The notes under the pieces were generated by a model. It saw only the letters and a list, made by a program, of their open reading frames with translations. It did not search any database and had not been told where the DNA came from. A stretch of 64,000 nt of DNA from positions 144,245 to 208,244 of the forward strand of contig JAJYXB010000022.1 of the NCBI GenBank assembly GCA_021791195.1. Reading direction: 5' to 3'. Below, one piece after another: positions 45,912 through 58,355 of this stretch (position 1 is its first letter; every line of letters begins with the position of its first letter). A program made the position numbers and the translations under genes. The DNA comes from Actinomycetes bacterium (lineage in GTDB: Bacteria > Actinomycetota > Thermoleophilia > BMS3ABIN01).

Positions 45912-48734
45912 TTGGGGACGGGTTTGAGGGAAGGTTTACAAAAAAAGGGAGTTTTTCTCATTGTTTTGGCTGCGTTGGCTCTTCTGGCGCTGCCGGTGTT
46001 GGCGGCTGCTGTTTCGGACTGGACCACCAGCGTCGTGGTCTCCAACCCGTCCGATCAGGTCAATCCCGTCGTCAGTGGCAGTACGGTCGCCTGGCAGGAT
46101 TACCGCAACCAGAGCAGCGGCTGCCCGACCGCGGACAACTGTCTTCCCGCTGACATCTTCGCGCGCACCATGCCGGCCGGCGCGGAGCAGAAGCTGACCA
46201 GCACCCCCAACGGCCTGGATCCCGCCATCGACGGCAGCCTGGTGGTGTGGCACAACTGGAGCACCGGCAAGATCGTCATGGACGACCTCTCGACCGGCAA
46301 CCAGCAGAACGCCAGTACCGCGACCGGCACCATCCAGCAGGTCACGCCCGCTGTCAGCGGCAACAGGATTGTCTGGGTCGATTATCGCAACAGCGCCTAT
46401 TATGGCGATATCTACATGCGCGACCTGTCGCAGCCGGCCGACCAGCCGGTCAGCGTCGCCTCGACCAGCACCTCGATCCCGAATGCGAAGAAGGACAAGC
46501 GCAATCCGGCCATCGACGGCAACATCGTCGTCTGGGAAGACTGGCGCAACGCCTACGAGGATTCCGGCGGCTGGTGGCATAATCCCGATATCTATATGAA
46601 AAACCTGTCCACCGGCGTGGAGCAGCCGGTGTGCACCAACACCTCGGACCAGTACAGCCCCGCCGTTTCCGGCAACCGGATAGTCTGGCAGGATTATCGC
46701 AACGGCAAGTGGGATATCTACATGCTGGACCTCTCCACCGGCGCCGAGACGAATCTCACCAGCGGCAATCCGGACAACGCCACTTCGCCCAGCATCAGCG
46801 GGAATTTCGTCGCCTGGAAAGACAAGACCGCGGCCGGGGCCGAGAACATCGAGGTAAAGAATCTTTTGACCGGCGCAGTGACGCCGCTTACCAGCGGTAC
46901 GGCGTCGCACAAGCTGCCCTCAGCCAGCGGGTCGAATTTTGTGTGGATGGACAGCAGCGCCGGCAACTGGGACATCGCTATCGCCAACGATACGGTCCCG
47001 CCGGTCGTGTCGGCTGTTTCGCCGGCAGGTCCGCTTACCACCACGGCGGCGACGGTGTCAGCGGCATTGACCGATGGCGGCTCCGGCGTCGACGCCAGCA
47101 GCGTCGCGGTAACGCTGGACGGCGCCGCGCTGCCGGGATGCAGCGTCAGCACATCCTCGGTCAGCTGCCCCGTCTCGGGCCTGAGCCAGGGTCCGCATAG
47201 TATTGGCGTAACGGTTAAGGACCTGGTGGGCAACAGCGGCTCGGGCTTGTCGACTTTCACGGTTGACAGCCTGGCGCCGGTCATCAGCGCCGCCAGCCCG
47301 TCGGGGCTGCTGGCCAGCTTTAGCGGCATCAGCGCCGGCTACAGCGACAGCGGTTCGGGCATCGATCCCGCTTCGGCGCAGGTGACACTTGACGGCGCGG
47401 TCATTTCCGGCTGCAATGCGACCGCCAGCTCGGTTTCATGCCAGCCGGCCGGCGTGGCCGACGGTCATCACAACTACTCCATCAGTGTCATGGATATGTA
47501 CGGGAATGCCGCCGCGGGTTCGGGTTCGTTCGATCTGGACACCACGCCACCGGTGATCGACCCGGTTTCCGCTACGGTGACGCCCGGCAGCGGCAATGCC
47601 GTCATCGACGCAGGCCTGAGCGACCCGGCGCCCGGGAGCGGGATCGACACCGGCGCCGTGAGCGTCGAGCTTGACGGCGCCGCCATGGGCGGCTGCACCA
47701 TCACCAGCAGTCACGTGTCCTGCGCCGCCACCGGCCTTGCTTATGGTCCGCATGCGGTGTCTGTAAGCGCCGCTGACGTCGCCGGCAACAGCGCCGTGGC
47801 AACCGCGTCGTTCACCGTCAATGATACGGTGGCTCCCGTGGTCACGCCCGCCAGCCCGATAGGTACCGTGTCCGGCCCCACTACCACGATCACCGCCGCT
47901 TACGACGACGCAGCACCCAGCAGCGGCATCAACCAGGCCTCAGTTGCGGTCCAGCTGGACGGCAGCGCGCTGGCAGGCTGCTCCGTGTCCGCCAGCCAGG
48001 TCAGCTGCCTGACCGGGAATCTGATGGACGGCGCTCACAGCGTCCGGATCCTGGCGAGCGACAATGCCGGCAATAGAGGTGAGTCCGACTGGAGCTTTAG
48101 CGTTAAACCCGGCGCGCCGGCGCTTTCAAACCTGACGCCGCCGGCGGGAGCCACGATCAACAATGTCACGCCGCTGATATCCGCGGGTTATTTTGACGGC
48201 GGCGGCATCGATCAGGCCTCGGTCAGGATCTACGTCGACTCGGTCGATGTGACGCCGCAGGCGGCCGTGGCTGCCACTTCAGTCTCCTACCAGCCGTCGA
48301 AGAGCGCGCTGCTTCGGGACGGGAAGCACGTAGCGCGGGTGGTAGTCGCCGACATGCAGGGGAACGTCACCGATCAGAGCTGGGAGTTCACCGTGACCTC
48401 GCCGAGCATCAGCCTGACACTCGGCAACGTTTACTGGGCGAGCCTGAGCAATTACCAGGCCGGCATGCTGACGGTGAACTACAGGATAGACAATACCGGA
48501 ACATCCTTCTGCAACGCCGGGCAGGTCACGGTCGCCTACGCCTCGAATGCGGTCAGGGCATATGGCCCGCTGCCGGTGAGCCTGGGCAATCTCGCGCCTG
48601 CCGCGTCAGTCAGCTACGATTTCCTCTACCTGGTTCCGCCAGACGTCGGCCAGTTCGTCACCATGAGTTATTCCAACTGCCAGGATGATGGCGCCAATCT
48701 CTTCTGGTTCCCGGGGGCGCCGCCGACCTCCTGA
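45912..48734 (+). CDS. large secreted TolB-like beta-propeller and Ig-like repeat protein
   Basis: A 940-residue exported protein with a TTG start (another TTG at 45924 is possible). The signal core is FLIVLAALALLALPVLAAA. Residues 40-360 hold propeller blades with the repeat PxVSGNRIVWxDYRNxxxDIYM (for example SGNRIVWVDYRNSAYYGDIY and AVSGNRIVWQDYRNGKWDIY). Residues 365-830 are about five Ig-like repeats of the form (S/G)GSGVD(A/P)(S/A)S(A/V) and VTLDGA. The last 100 or so residues (NVYWASLSNYQAGMLTVNYR) are the module shared with 37547, 40882 and 41801. No catalytic motif is seen. It directly follows the small peptide gene. Confidence 0.85.
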   Translation: MGTGLREGLQKKGVFLIVLAALALLALPVLAAAVSDWTTSVVVSNPSDQVNPVVSGSTVAWQDYRNQSSGCPTADNCLPADIFARTMPAGAEQKLTSTPNGLDPAIDGSLVVWHNWSTGKIVMDDLSTGNQQNASTATGTIQQVTPAVSGNRIVWVDYRNSAYYGDIYMRDLSQPADQPVSVASTSTSIPNAKKDKRNPAIDGNIVVWEDWRNAYEDSGGWWHNPDIYMKNLSTGVEQPVCTNTSDQYSPAVSGNRIVWQDYRNGKWDIYMLDLSTGAETNLTSGNPDNATSPSISGNFVAWKDKTAAGAENIEVKNLLTGAVTPLTSGTASHKLPSASGSNFVWMDSSAGNWDIAIANDTVPPVVSAVSPAGPLTTTAATVSAALTDGGSGVDASSVAVTLDGAALPGCSVSTSSVSCPVSGLSQGPHSIGVTVKDLVGNSGSGLSTFTVDSLAPVISAASPSGLLASFSGISAGYSDSGSGIDPASAQVTLDGAVISGCNATASSVSCQPAGVADGHHNYSISVMDMYGNAAAGSGSFDLDTTPPVIDPVSATVTPGSGNAVIDAGLSDPAPGSGIDTGAVSVELDGAAMGGCTITSSHVSCAATGLAYGPHAVSVSAADVAGNSAVATASFTVNDTVAPVVTPASPIGTVSGPTTTITAAYDDAAPSSGINQASVAVQLDGSALAGCSVSASQVSCLTGNLMDGAHSVRILASDNAGNRGESDWSFSVKPGAPALSNLTPPAGATINNVTPLISAGYFDGGGIDQASVRIYVDSVDVTPQAAVAATSVSYQPSKSALLRDGKHVARVVVADMQGNVTDQSWEFTVTSPSISLTLGNVYWASLSNYQAGMLTVNYRIDNTGTSFCNAGQVTVAYASNAVRAYGPLPVSLGNLAPAASVSYDFLYLVPPDVGQFVTMSYSNCQDDGANLFWFPGAPPTS

Positions 48735-48767
48735 GCGGGCGTGAGCTTAAGACGAGTCCCGGCCGGC

Positions 48768-49301
48768 TCAGTGGGAGGCGAGGAAGAAAGAGCGCATGGC
48801 GTAAAGCAGCTGGAACAGGAATCTGGCCAGCGCTCCCAGGCCGGAGAGGCCGGGAATGGGGGAGGCTCCTTGCGGGCTGCTGGTGACGGTGAAAGCGAGG
48901 CACTGGGCATAGGGCGAAGCCTCCTCGTACAGCAGCTGGTGCGGTCCCGGCGCAAATCCCTTGGGCACGCTCACCAGCGCCACGAATGTGCCATCGGCGC
49001 CGACACTCGCCGAGACCCCCTGCGCGTTCGGCGTCTCCCGCCAGTTGAACACTACATCCGAACCGGGACCGACCGTCCGGGGATCGTGCGGCTTCCCCTG
49101 GATGAAGAAGGAGCTTCCCGCCGGGCCGCTGGCGGGCAGTACCTGGAAATTGATGGGGTTGGGGGCGGAGCCCTGGCAGGGGTCGCTGGCCTGCGGCCCG
49201 TTATCGTCGCCAGCCTGGGCGAACGCATGCGCCAGCGGCAGGGCCACAAGCATGGCCACAAGCGCAATGGAAAGCATGAGGATGTGCCGTCTGGTTTTCA
49301 T
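48768..49301 (-). CDS. exported Ig-like protein with C-terminal hydrophobic helix
   Basis: A 177-residue protein from the ATG at 49301. The signal peptide is MKTRRHILMLSIALVAMLVA followed by an AHAFAQA cleavage region. The mature part carries NFQVLPASGPAGSSFFIQG and VSVPKGFAPGPHQLLYE, an IPT/Ig-like pattern. It ends in GLGALARFLFQLLYAMRSFF, a probable membrane anchor. The family is not recognised. It converges on the 45912 gene with a 33-nt gap. Confidence 0.7.
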   Translation of the reverse strand: MKTRRHILMLSIALVAMLVALPLAHAFAQAGDDNGPQASDPCQGSAPNPINFQVLPASGPAGSSFFIQGKPHDPRTVGPGSDVVFNWRETPNAQGVSASVGADGTFVALVSVPKGFAPGPHQLLYEEASPYAQCLAFTVTSSPQGASPIPGLSGLGALARFLFQLLYAMRSFFLASH

Positions 49302-49497
49302 CCGGTTGCGCAGACCATAAGGCTGCGCTGGCGATCGGTGGACAGATGCCACAATACTGCAATACTTATATCAAAACAGGGGCGGATAAAAAAAATCATC
49401 CGCCGCCTGTTTCCCGCCGGTCCCGAGCTGATATAAACTGCGGGCGACGGTCGAATGTCCTTCGGGACAGCCTGGGCCATGCATGGTATGCATGCCT

Positions 49498-49583
49498 GCG
49501 GGCGTGGCGGAATGGTAGACGCGCCAGCCTTAGGAGCTGGTAGGGTCATCCCTGTGGAGGTTCAAGTCCTCTCGCCCGCACCA
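49498..49583 (+). tRNA. tRNA-Leu(TAG)
   Basis: Acceptor GCGGGCG/CGCCCGC, anticodon stem CCAGC/GCTGG with loop CTTAGGA (TAG), long class-II variable arm, T loop TTCAAGT, encoded CCA. Confidence 0.95.
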
Positions 49584-49589
49584 CCTCTT

Positions 49590-49686
49590 GGGGACGTTGC
49601 TTTCCTAACGTTCCTAAATTAGAGAACAAGTTGGTCATCCGGGATCAGCCATCTGAATTTAGGAACGTTAGGAAAGCAACGTCCCC
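49590..49686. repeat. REP/MITE-like palindrome, copy A
   Basis: A perfect 31-bp inverted repeat (GGGGACGTTGCTTTCCTAAC... and its complement at 49656-49686) around a 35-nt centre. It starts 6 nt after tRNA-Leu(TAG). A related copy lies at 60770-60857. GGGAC-ended palindromes of this type are typical of repeats mobilised by Y1/RAYT transposases; none is encoded here. On the plus strand it could also act in transcription termination. Confidence 0.85.
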
Positions 49687-49766
49687 CATTTGGTTTTTGC
49701 GGCAATGTTGTCTAACATCTGTATTTGATCTCTTTTCCCTGAAAACCAACCGACTATCGGAGTCCC

Positions 49767-51119
49767 ATGGCGGAAATCATCAGCAAGGCAAGGAAACTGG
49801 AAGGCGACAAGGTAGAGCTTGAGGTCGAGGTCCCGGCTGACGAGGTCAGGGCACAGGTCGACCATACGCTCAAGCACATGGCCAGCGACGTTCGCATCCC
49901 CGGCTTCCGCAAGGGCAAGATTCCCAAGGCCGTGCTGGTGTCGCGTTTCGGCAAGGAGATGATTTTCTCCCAGACGCTCAAGGATGCGCTGCCGGGCTGG
50001 TATGACCGGGCGCTGACGCAGGCGGGCGTCAAGCCGATCGATTCCCCGGAGCTGGACTTCGACGAACTCGGCGGCCAGGACGAGCCATACAGCTTCAAGG
50101 CGACCGTGCCGGTGGCGCCGCGCCCGCAGCTGGGCAAATACACCGGCATCGAGGTGGAGAAGGAAGTCGTCGAGGTCAAGGATGAAGAGGTCGAGGAGCC
50201 AATCGACCGGCTGCGCAAACGCGCCGGCAAGATCGAGAAGGTCGAGGGGCGGCCCGCGGCCAGCGGCGATTTCGTCGTCATCGATTTCGAGGGTTTTGTC
50301 GACGACGAGCCGCTGGAAGGCGGTTCGAGCAAGGATTACATGCTGGAACTGGGTACCGGCGCTTTCATCCCCGGTTTCGAGGATCAGATTGCAGGAATGA
50401 AAGAGGGCCAGTCGAAAAAGCTTAAGCTGACTTTCCCGGAGGATTATCAGCCCCAGGAGCTCGCGGGCAAGGACGCGGTCTTTGATGTGACCGTCAAGGA
50501 GATCAAGCAGCGGGTGCTGCCCGAGCTGACCGATGAGCTGGTGGCGGACAACAGCGAGTTCGAGACCGTCGAGGAGCTGCGCAAGGACATCCGGTCACGC
50601 ATGGAGCAGGCCCGGGAAGCCGGCGCCGAAAACCTTTTCCGCGAGGCGGCGCTGAAGAAAGCTGTCGAAACGGTAGAGGTCGAGATTCCGCCGGCGATGA
50701 TCGAGAGCCGGGTTGAGGATCTGAAGCGGGAATTCACGGCGGCGCTGCAGGGCAGTGGCGTGACCCTGGAGCAGTACTCCGAGCAGGCGGGCGTGACGCT
50801 CGAGCAGATCGAGGACAACTTCCGCCAGCAGGCCGGGAACCTGGTCAAGGAAGATCTGATGCTGGAAGCGATCGCGGAGAACGAGTCGCTTACAGTCGGC
50901 GACGACGAAGTCGAGGAAGAGATCAGGAAGCAGGCGGAGCGCCGCGGCATCGATGCCGACAAACTCGTCGAGCAGACGCGCAAGGCCGGCCGCGAGGAGT
51001 TCGTCCGGGAAAACCTGCTGAAGCGCAAGGCGCTGGATTTCATCGTCGAGAAGGCGGTGCCGGTGCTCAGGAAGCAGGCGGTTACGGAGGAAGGAAAACC
51101 GGAGATTATTACGCCGTAG
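49767..51119 (+). CDS. tig: trigger factor
   Basis: A 450-residue ribosome-associated chaperone and prolyl isomerase. The N-terminal ribosome-docking signature is VRIPGFRKGKIPKAVL (about 44-59). The FKBP-type domain follows (GDFVVIDFEGFVDDEPLEGG, FIPGFEDQIAGM), then a long helical C-terminal domain. The order tig-clpP-clpX is conserved in bacteria. It follows the palindromic repeat, with no strong ribosome-binding site before the ATG. Confidence 0.96.
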   Translation: MAEIISKARKLEGDKVELEVEVPADEVRAQVDHTLKHMASDVRIPGFRKGKIPKAVLVSRFGKEMIFSQTLKDALPGWYDRALTQAGVKPIDSPELDFDELGGQDEPYSFKATVPVAPRPQLGKYTGIEVEKEVVEVKDEEVEEPIDRLRKRAGKIEKVEGRPAASGDFVVIDFEGFVDDEPLEGGSSKDYMLELGTGAFIPGFEDQIAGMKEGQSKKLKLTFPEDYQPQELAGKDAVFDVTVKEIKQRVLPELTDELVADNSEFETVEELRKDIRSRMEQAREAGAENLFREAALKKAVETVEVEIPPAMIESRVEDLKREFTAALQGSGVTLEQYSEQAGVTLEQIEDNFRQQAGNLVKEDLMLEAIAENESLTVGDDEVEEEIRKQAERRGIDADKLVEQTRKAGREEFVRENLLKRKALDFIVEKAVPVLRKQAVTEEGKPEIITP

Positions 51120-51175
51120 GTCCGCGCGCCTGATGGCGCTGCGGTTTTGTCAATAAACGAAACCAGGAAGACTCA

Positions 51176-51838
51176 ATGACTTTTGATCCGAAGCCCGGAT
51201 TTACTGACTGGCAATCAAATACAGGAGCGCGAAACCAAATGCCATTAATCCCGATGGTCATCGAGCAAACCAGCCGCGGCGAACGGGCTTTTGACATCTA
51301 TTCCCGGCTGCTCAACGAGCGTATCATCTTCCTCGGCAGCGGCGTCTCGGAAGAGGTGGCCAACGTCGTGGTGGCCCAGCTGCTGCATCTGGAATCCGAC
51401 GATCCCGACAAGGACATCAACCTTTATATCAACTCACCGGGCGGCTCAGTCTATGCCGGTCTGGCAATCTATGATACAATGCAGTTTATCAAGCCGGACG
51501 TGGTAACTACCTGCGTGGGGATTGCTATGAGCATGGGCGCACTGATTCTCGCGGGAGGCGCAAAGGGCAAGCGTTTCGCGCTTCCCAATGCCAAGATTCT
51601 CATCCATCAGCTCTCCGGCGGCTTCCAGGGTCCCGCGGCTGACATCGAGATCCATGCCAAGGAAGCGCTGTCACTGCGCAGGCGCCTCGATGAGATCCTG
51701 TCCAGCCATACCGGCCAACCCCTCGAAAAAGTATCTGCAGACACCGACCGCGATTATTTCATGACCTCCGAAGAAGCAAAGGAATACGGCATCATCGACG
51801 AGGTCCTCTCACATCGCGCGGCACTCAAGGGAGAATAA
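51176..51838 (+). CDS. clpP: ATP-dependent Clp protease proteolytic subunit
   Basis: A 220-residue serine peptidase. Catalytic Ser lies in [13 protein letters not shown] and His in [11 protein letters not shown]; the Asp is in the D-R-D segment near 180. [20 protein letters not shown] is the oxyanion-region signature. The start at 51176 follows AGGAAG by 5 nt; an ATG at 51239 ([11 protein letters not shown]) after AGGAG is the alternative and would remove a 21-residue propeptide-like segment. Only one clpP is present, unlike the clpP1-clpP2 pair of many actinobacteria. Confidence 0.96.
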   Translation: MTFDPKPGFTDWQSNTGARNQMPLIPMVIEQTSRGERAFDIYSRLLNERIIFLGSGVSEEVANVVVAQLLHLESDDPDKDINLYINSPGGSVYAGLAIYDTMQFIKPDVVTTCVGIAMSMGALILAGGAKGKRFALPNAKILIHQLSGGFQGPAADIEIHAKEALSLRRRLDEILSSHTGQPLEKVSADTDRDYFMTSEEAKEYGIIDEVLSHRAALKGE

Positions 51839-51841
51839 CTC

Positions 51842-53096
51842 ATGGCGCGTCCCACCGACGGTAACGAACAACTTCTGTGCAGCTTCTGCGGCAAGTCGCA
51901 GCGGCAGGTCAAGAAACTGATCGCCGGTCCCGGCGTATATATCTGCGACGAATGCATCGACCTCTGCAACGAGATCATCGACGAGGAGCTTTCGGCTCCC
52001 GCGAATCTGGATCTTGACAACCTGCCCAAGCCGAAGGAGATCTACGAGGCGCTGGACGAATACGTCGTCGGGCAGGACGAGGCCAAGCGGACGCTGTCGG
52101 TGGCCGTCTACAACCATTACAAGCGCATCCAGATGTTCTCCGGCGAGGACAGCAACGAAGTCGAGCTGCAGAAGTCGAACATCATGCTGCTGGGCCCGAC
52201 CGGCTGCGGCAAGACGCTGCTGGCGCAGACGCTGGCGCGCTTCCTCAATGTGCCCTTCGCCATCGCGGACGCCACGGCGCTGACTGAGGCCGGCTACGTG
52301 GGCGAGGACGTGGAGAACATCCTGCTGAAGCTGATCCAGGCCGCCGACTATGACGTGAAGAAGGCTGAGACCGGCATCATCTACATCGACGAGGTCGACA
52401 AGATCGCCCGCCGCGCCGACAATCCCTCGATCACCCGGGACGTCTCCGGCGAGGGCGTGCAGCAGGCGCTGCTGAAGATCCTGGAGGGCACGGTCGCCAG
52501 CGTGCCGCCACAGGGCGGCCGCAAGCATCCGCACCAGGAGTTCCTCAGCATCGACACCACCAACATCCTGTTCATCTGCGGCGGCGCTTTCGCGCATCTG
52601 GACAAGATCATCGAGCGCCGCGTGGGCCACAAGGGCATGGGCTTCGGCGCCGACGTCAAGAGCAAGGCGGAGAAGGACGTCGGCAGCACCTTTGCTCAGG
52701 TGATGCCGGAGGATCTGCTCGAGTACGGTCTTATCCCCGAGTTCATCGGCCGCCTGCCGGTGGTCACCGCGATCCACAATTTGAACCGCGACGATCTGGT
52801 CCGGATCCTCACCGTGCCGAAGAACGCGCTGGTGAAACAGTTTGAGCGTTTCTTCAGATTTGATAATATAGAACTCGTCTTCGCGCCGGATTCGCTGGAG
52901 GCCATCGCCGAAAAGGCGCTGAAACTGGAAACCGGCGCCCGGGGACTGCGCTCGATCATCGAGCAATCCCTGCTAAATGTGATGTTTGAGCTTCCGTCGC
53001 GCGGCGACGTTCGCAAATGCGTTGTTACCAAGGAAACCATCGAGCGCGAAATCGATCCGACACTGGTGACGGAAGCAGAAAGAATATTGCCGCAAC

Positions 53097-53116
<20 letters not shown>
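51842..53116 (+). CDS. clpX: ATP-dependent Clp protease ATP-binding subunit
   Basis: A 424-residue AAA+ unfoldase. The N-terminal zinc domain has CSFCGKSQ and CDECIDLC. The core has Walker [16 protein letters not shown], Walker [13 protein letters not shown], the ClpP-docking loop region and sensor II ([11 protein letters not shown]). It starts 3 nt after the clpP stop with AGGGAG upstream, so the two are coexpressed. Confidence 0.97.
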
Positions 53117-55478
<2,362 letters not shown>

Positions 55479-55526
55479 TTCCTTTTCGGGCGATGGGCAG
55501 AAATTATCCTGCCGTAAGGGCGTCTG

Positions 55527-55551
55527 GCCAGGGACGGTCCTGGCTTTCCGT
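55527..55551 (+). terminator. probable terminator between lon and valS
   Basis: GCCAGG pairs with CCTGGC across GACGGT, followed by TTTCCGTTT. Confidence 0.5.
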
Positions 55552-55580
55552 TTCAGGCGTTCTTATACGGAACGTCCCCT

Positions 55581-58268
55581 ATGATAGAATCGGGCGAATC
55601 CAGCATGCGCCCTGAAATCCATGAACAACTGAAGACGAACACGCGCTACGCGCCGGCCGAGATCGAATCCAGGTGGATGGATCGCTGGCTCGAAGCACAT
55701 CTTTTCACCCCGGACATCGACTCCACCAGGGAATCTTTCTGCATCGCGCTGCCGCCGCCGAACGTCACCGGCTCGCTGCATATGGGACATGCGCTCAACT
55801 CATCGATGCAGGATCTGCTTATCCGCCTCAATCACATGCGTGGCAGGAACACGCTCTGGATCTGCGGCACCGACCACGCCGGCATCGCCACCCAGAACCA
55901 GGTGGAGAAGCAGCTGGCCGGCGAGGGACTCACCCGGCAGCAGGCCGGCCGGGAGGAGTTTGAGAAGCGCGTCTGGAAATGGCGCGAGCAGTATGGCTCC
56001 ACCATCATCAACCAGCTGAAACGGATGGGCTGCTCGCTGGACTACGAAGGCGAGCGCTTCACGCTCGACGAAGGCTACGTCGAAGCCGTCTACCGTGTCT
56101 TCACCTCCCTGTACGAGAAGGGCTTCATCTACCGCGACGAGTACATGGTCAACTGGTGCACCCGCTGTCACACGGCGCTCTCCGACCTGGAGGTCGAGCA
56201 CCAGGAATGCGAGGACAAGCTTTATTATCTGCGCTATCCGCTGAAGGACAGCGCCGACTGGCTGGTGATCGCCACCGCGCGTCCGGAGACGATGCTGGGC
56301 GACACCGCCGTGGCGGTCAATCCTGACGACGAGCGCTACCGCGAGCTTATTGGCCGGCAGGTGATCCTGCCGCTGACTGGCCGCGAGATTCCGGTGATCG
56401 GCGACGATTACGTCGACACCGGCTTCGGCACCGGCGCGCTGAAGATCACGCCGGCCCATGATCCCAACGACTTCGAGATCGGCAAGAAGCACGACCTGGA
56501 GGAGATCAACATCCTCACCTCCGACGGGCGCATCAACCAGGCCGGCGGCGAATTTGCCGGGCTGACGCTGGGGGAAGCGCGCGAGCAGGTGATGATCCGC
56601 ATGGAGCAGGAAGGGCTTGTGGAGAAGGTCGAGCCTTATTCGCACGCCGTCGGCACCTGCTACCGCTGCGGCACCACCATCGAACCGTACATCTCGCTGC
56701 AATGGTTCATGCGCATGGACGAGCTGGCGGCGCCGGCGATCCGCGCGGTGGAGAACGGCGAGGTCAGCTTCGTGCCCGAACGCTGGGCGGGCGTGTATCT
56801 GGAGTGGATGCGCTCGCTCAGGCCCTGGTGCATTTCGCGTCAGCTCTGGTGGGGGCACCGGCTGCCGGTGTGGCACTGCGACGAGTGCGGCGAGATCATC
56901 GTCCGCGAAACTCCGCCTTCCACCTGCCGCTGCGGCTCTTCCGAACTGAGGCAGGAGGAGGACGTGCTCGACACCTGGTTCAGCTCGGCGCTGTGGCCCT
57001 TCGCCACCCTGGGCTGGCCGCAGGCTACCGAACGGCTCGAGACCTTTTATCCCACCAGTGTGCTGGTCACCGCCCGGGACATCATCTTCCTCTGGGTCTC
57101 GCGGATGATCATGATGGGGCTGGAGTTCGCCGAGGGCATCCCCTTCAGCGACGTCATCATCAACCCCACGATCATGGCCCGCGACGGCCGGCGGATGAGC
57201 AAGTCGCTGGGGACCGGCGTCGATCCGCTGGTGCTGATCGACACCTACGGCGCCGATCCGACCCGCTTCGGGCTGCTCAACATGGCTTCCGCCCAGGACG
57301 TGCGTTTTTCCGAGGAGCGGATCGAGATGAGCCGCAACTTCTGCAACAAGATCTTCAACGCGGCCCGTTTTGTGCTGCTGGGCGTCGCCGACGTCAAGCC
57401 CAGGCGCGCCACGGCGCATCTGGCCGACCGCTGGATCGACAGCCGCATGCAGGCCACGGCGGCGGAGCTTAACGAGCTGCTGGACCGCTATGACTTCTCG
57501 GAGGCGACGCGGCTGCTTTACCGGTTTGTCTGGAACGAGTTTTGCGACTGGTACGTGGAGATCGTCAAGCCGCGCCTTTACAGCGACGACGAGGCGCTCA
57601 AGGAGGAGGCCTCCGGGCATCTGCTCTATCTGCTGGACAACGTGCTGAGGATGCTGCATCCATTCATGCCCTTTCTCACCGAGGAACTGGCGTCGATGCT
57701 GCCCGGCGAGCGCGGCTTCCTCATCGAGGCCGAATTTCCCCGGGGAGACGCCGCGCTGCGCGACCTGAGCGCCGAAGCGGGCATGGAGCAGCTGATGGGG
57801 ACCGTGGTTTCACTCCGGACGCTGCGCAACGAACTGCGCGTGCCGCCGTCCAAAACGGCACAGGCGGCGCTGGTGGCAGAGGACGGGGCGATACGGCAGG
57901 TGGTAGAGGATAACTCCGGTTTGATAGAATCACTTGCAAATACGCAACTGCTCGGCACGGCCGCGTCCGAGGAAGGACTGAGCGGAGTCGGCGGCCAGAC
58001 GGCTGTGGCGCTGGTGCCGGGCGGCAAGATGCTGGTGCCGCTTCAGGAACTGATCGACATCGATCAGGAACGCAGCCGGCTCGAGGGCGTCATCGCCAGG
58101 AAAGAGCAGGAAGTAGAGCGGGCGGCGCAAAAGCTGGGCAACAGCAATTTCGTGGCCAAGGCGCCGGCTGAGGTCGTCCGGCAGGAACGGGAAAAGCTGC
58201 GGCAGCACGAGACGCAGCTGGCCGAGCTCAGGCAGCAGCACGAACGCTTTTTCGGGGGAGAGCAGTAG
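55581..58268 (+). CDS. valS: valyl-tRNA synthetase
   Basis: An 895-residue class I synthetase. HIGH-type motif in PPPNVTGSLHMGHAL, KMSKS-type motif in RRMSKSLGTGVDPL, the editing domain (ATARPETMLGDTAVAVNPDD), a zinc-binding CDECGE and CRCG insertion, and a C-terminal coiled-coil arm (RSRLEGVIARKEQEVERAAQ). A second ATG at 55605 (MRPEIHEQLK) is an alternative start. The product charges tRNA-Val in the cytoplasm. Confidence 0.96.
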   Translation: MIESGESSMRPEIHEQLKTNTRYAPAEIESRWMDRWLEAHLFTPDIDSTRESFCIALPPPNVTGSLHMGHALNSSMQDLLIRLNHMRGRNTLWICGTDHAGIATQNQVEKQLAGEGLTRQQAGREEFEKRVWKWREQYGSTIINQLKRMGCSLDYEGERFTLDEGYVEAVYRVFTSLYEKGFIYRDEYMVNWCTRCHTALSDLEVEHQECEDKLYYLRYPLKDSADWLVIATARPETMLGDTAVAVNPDDERYRELIGRQVILPLTGREIPVIGDDYVDTGFGTGALKITPAHDPNDFEIGKKHDLEEINILTSDGRINQAGGEFAGLTLGEAREQVMIRMEQEGLVEKVEPYSHAVGTCYRCGTTIEPYISLQWFMRMDELAAPAIRAVENGEVSFVPERWAGVYLEWMRSLRPWCISRQLWWGHRLPVWHCDECGEIIVRETPPSTCRCGSSELRQEEDVLDTWFSSALWPFATLGWPQATERLETFYPTSVLVTARDIIFLWVSRMIMMGLEFAEGIPFSDVIINPTIMARDGRRMSKSLGTGVDPLVLIDTYGADPTRFGLLNMASAQDVRFSEERIEMSRNFCNKIFNAARFVLLGVADVKPRRATAHLADRWIDSRMQATAAELNELLDRYDFSEATRLLYRFVWNEFCDWYVEIVKPRLYSDDEALKEEASGHLLYLLDNVLRMLHPFMPFLTEELASMLPGERGFLIEAEFPRGDAALRDLSAEAGMEQLMGTVVSLRTLRNELRVPPSKTAQAALVAEDGAIRQVVEDNSGLIESLANTQLLGTAASEEGLSGVGGQTAVALVPGGKMLVPLQELIDIDQERSRLEGVIARKEQEVERAAQKLGNSNFVAKAPAEVVRQEREKLRQHETQLAELRQQHERFFGGEQ

Positions 58269-58355
58269 CGCCGAAACTACGGCGTGGCCGCGGGTCAGGA
58301 TTGCGGCGGGCGCCGCATATAAGATTTCATCCATTACAACCAAAGCGCGGGTTTC

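Noticed and set aside
55800-57659. 619-codon open frame on the minus strand
   Set aside because: Antisense to valS with no recognisable domain; an artefact of GC-rich third positions.
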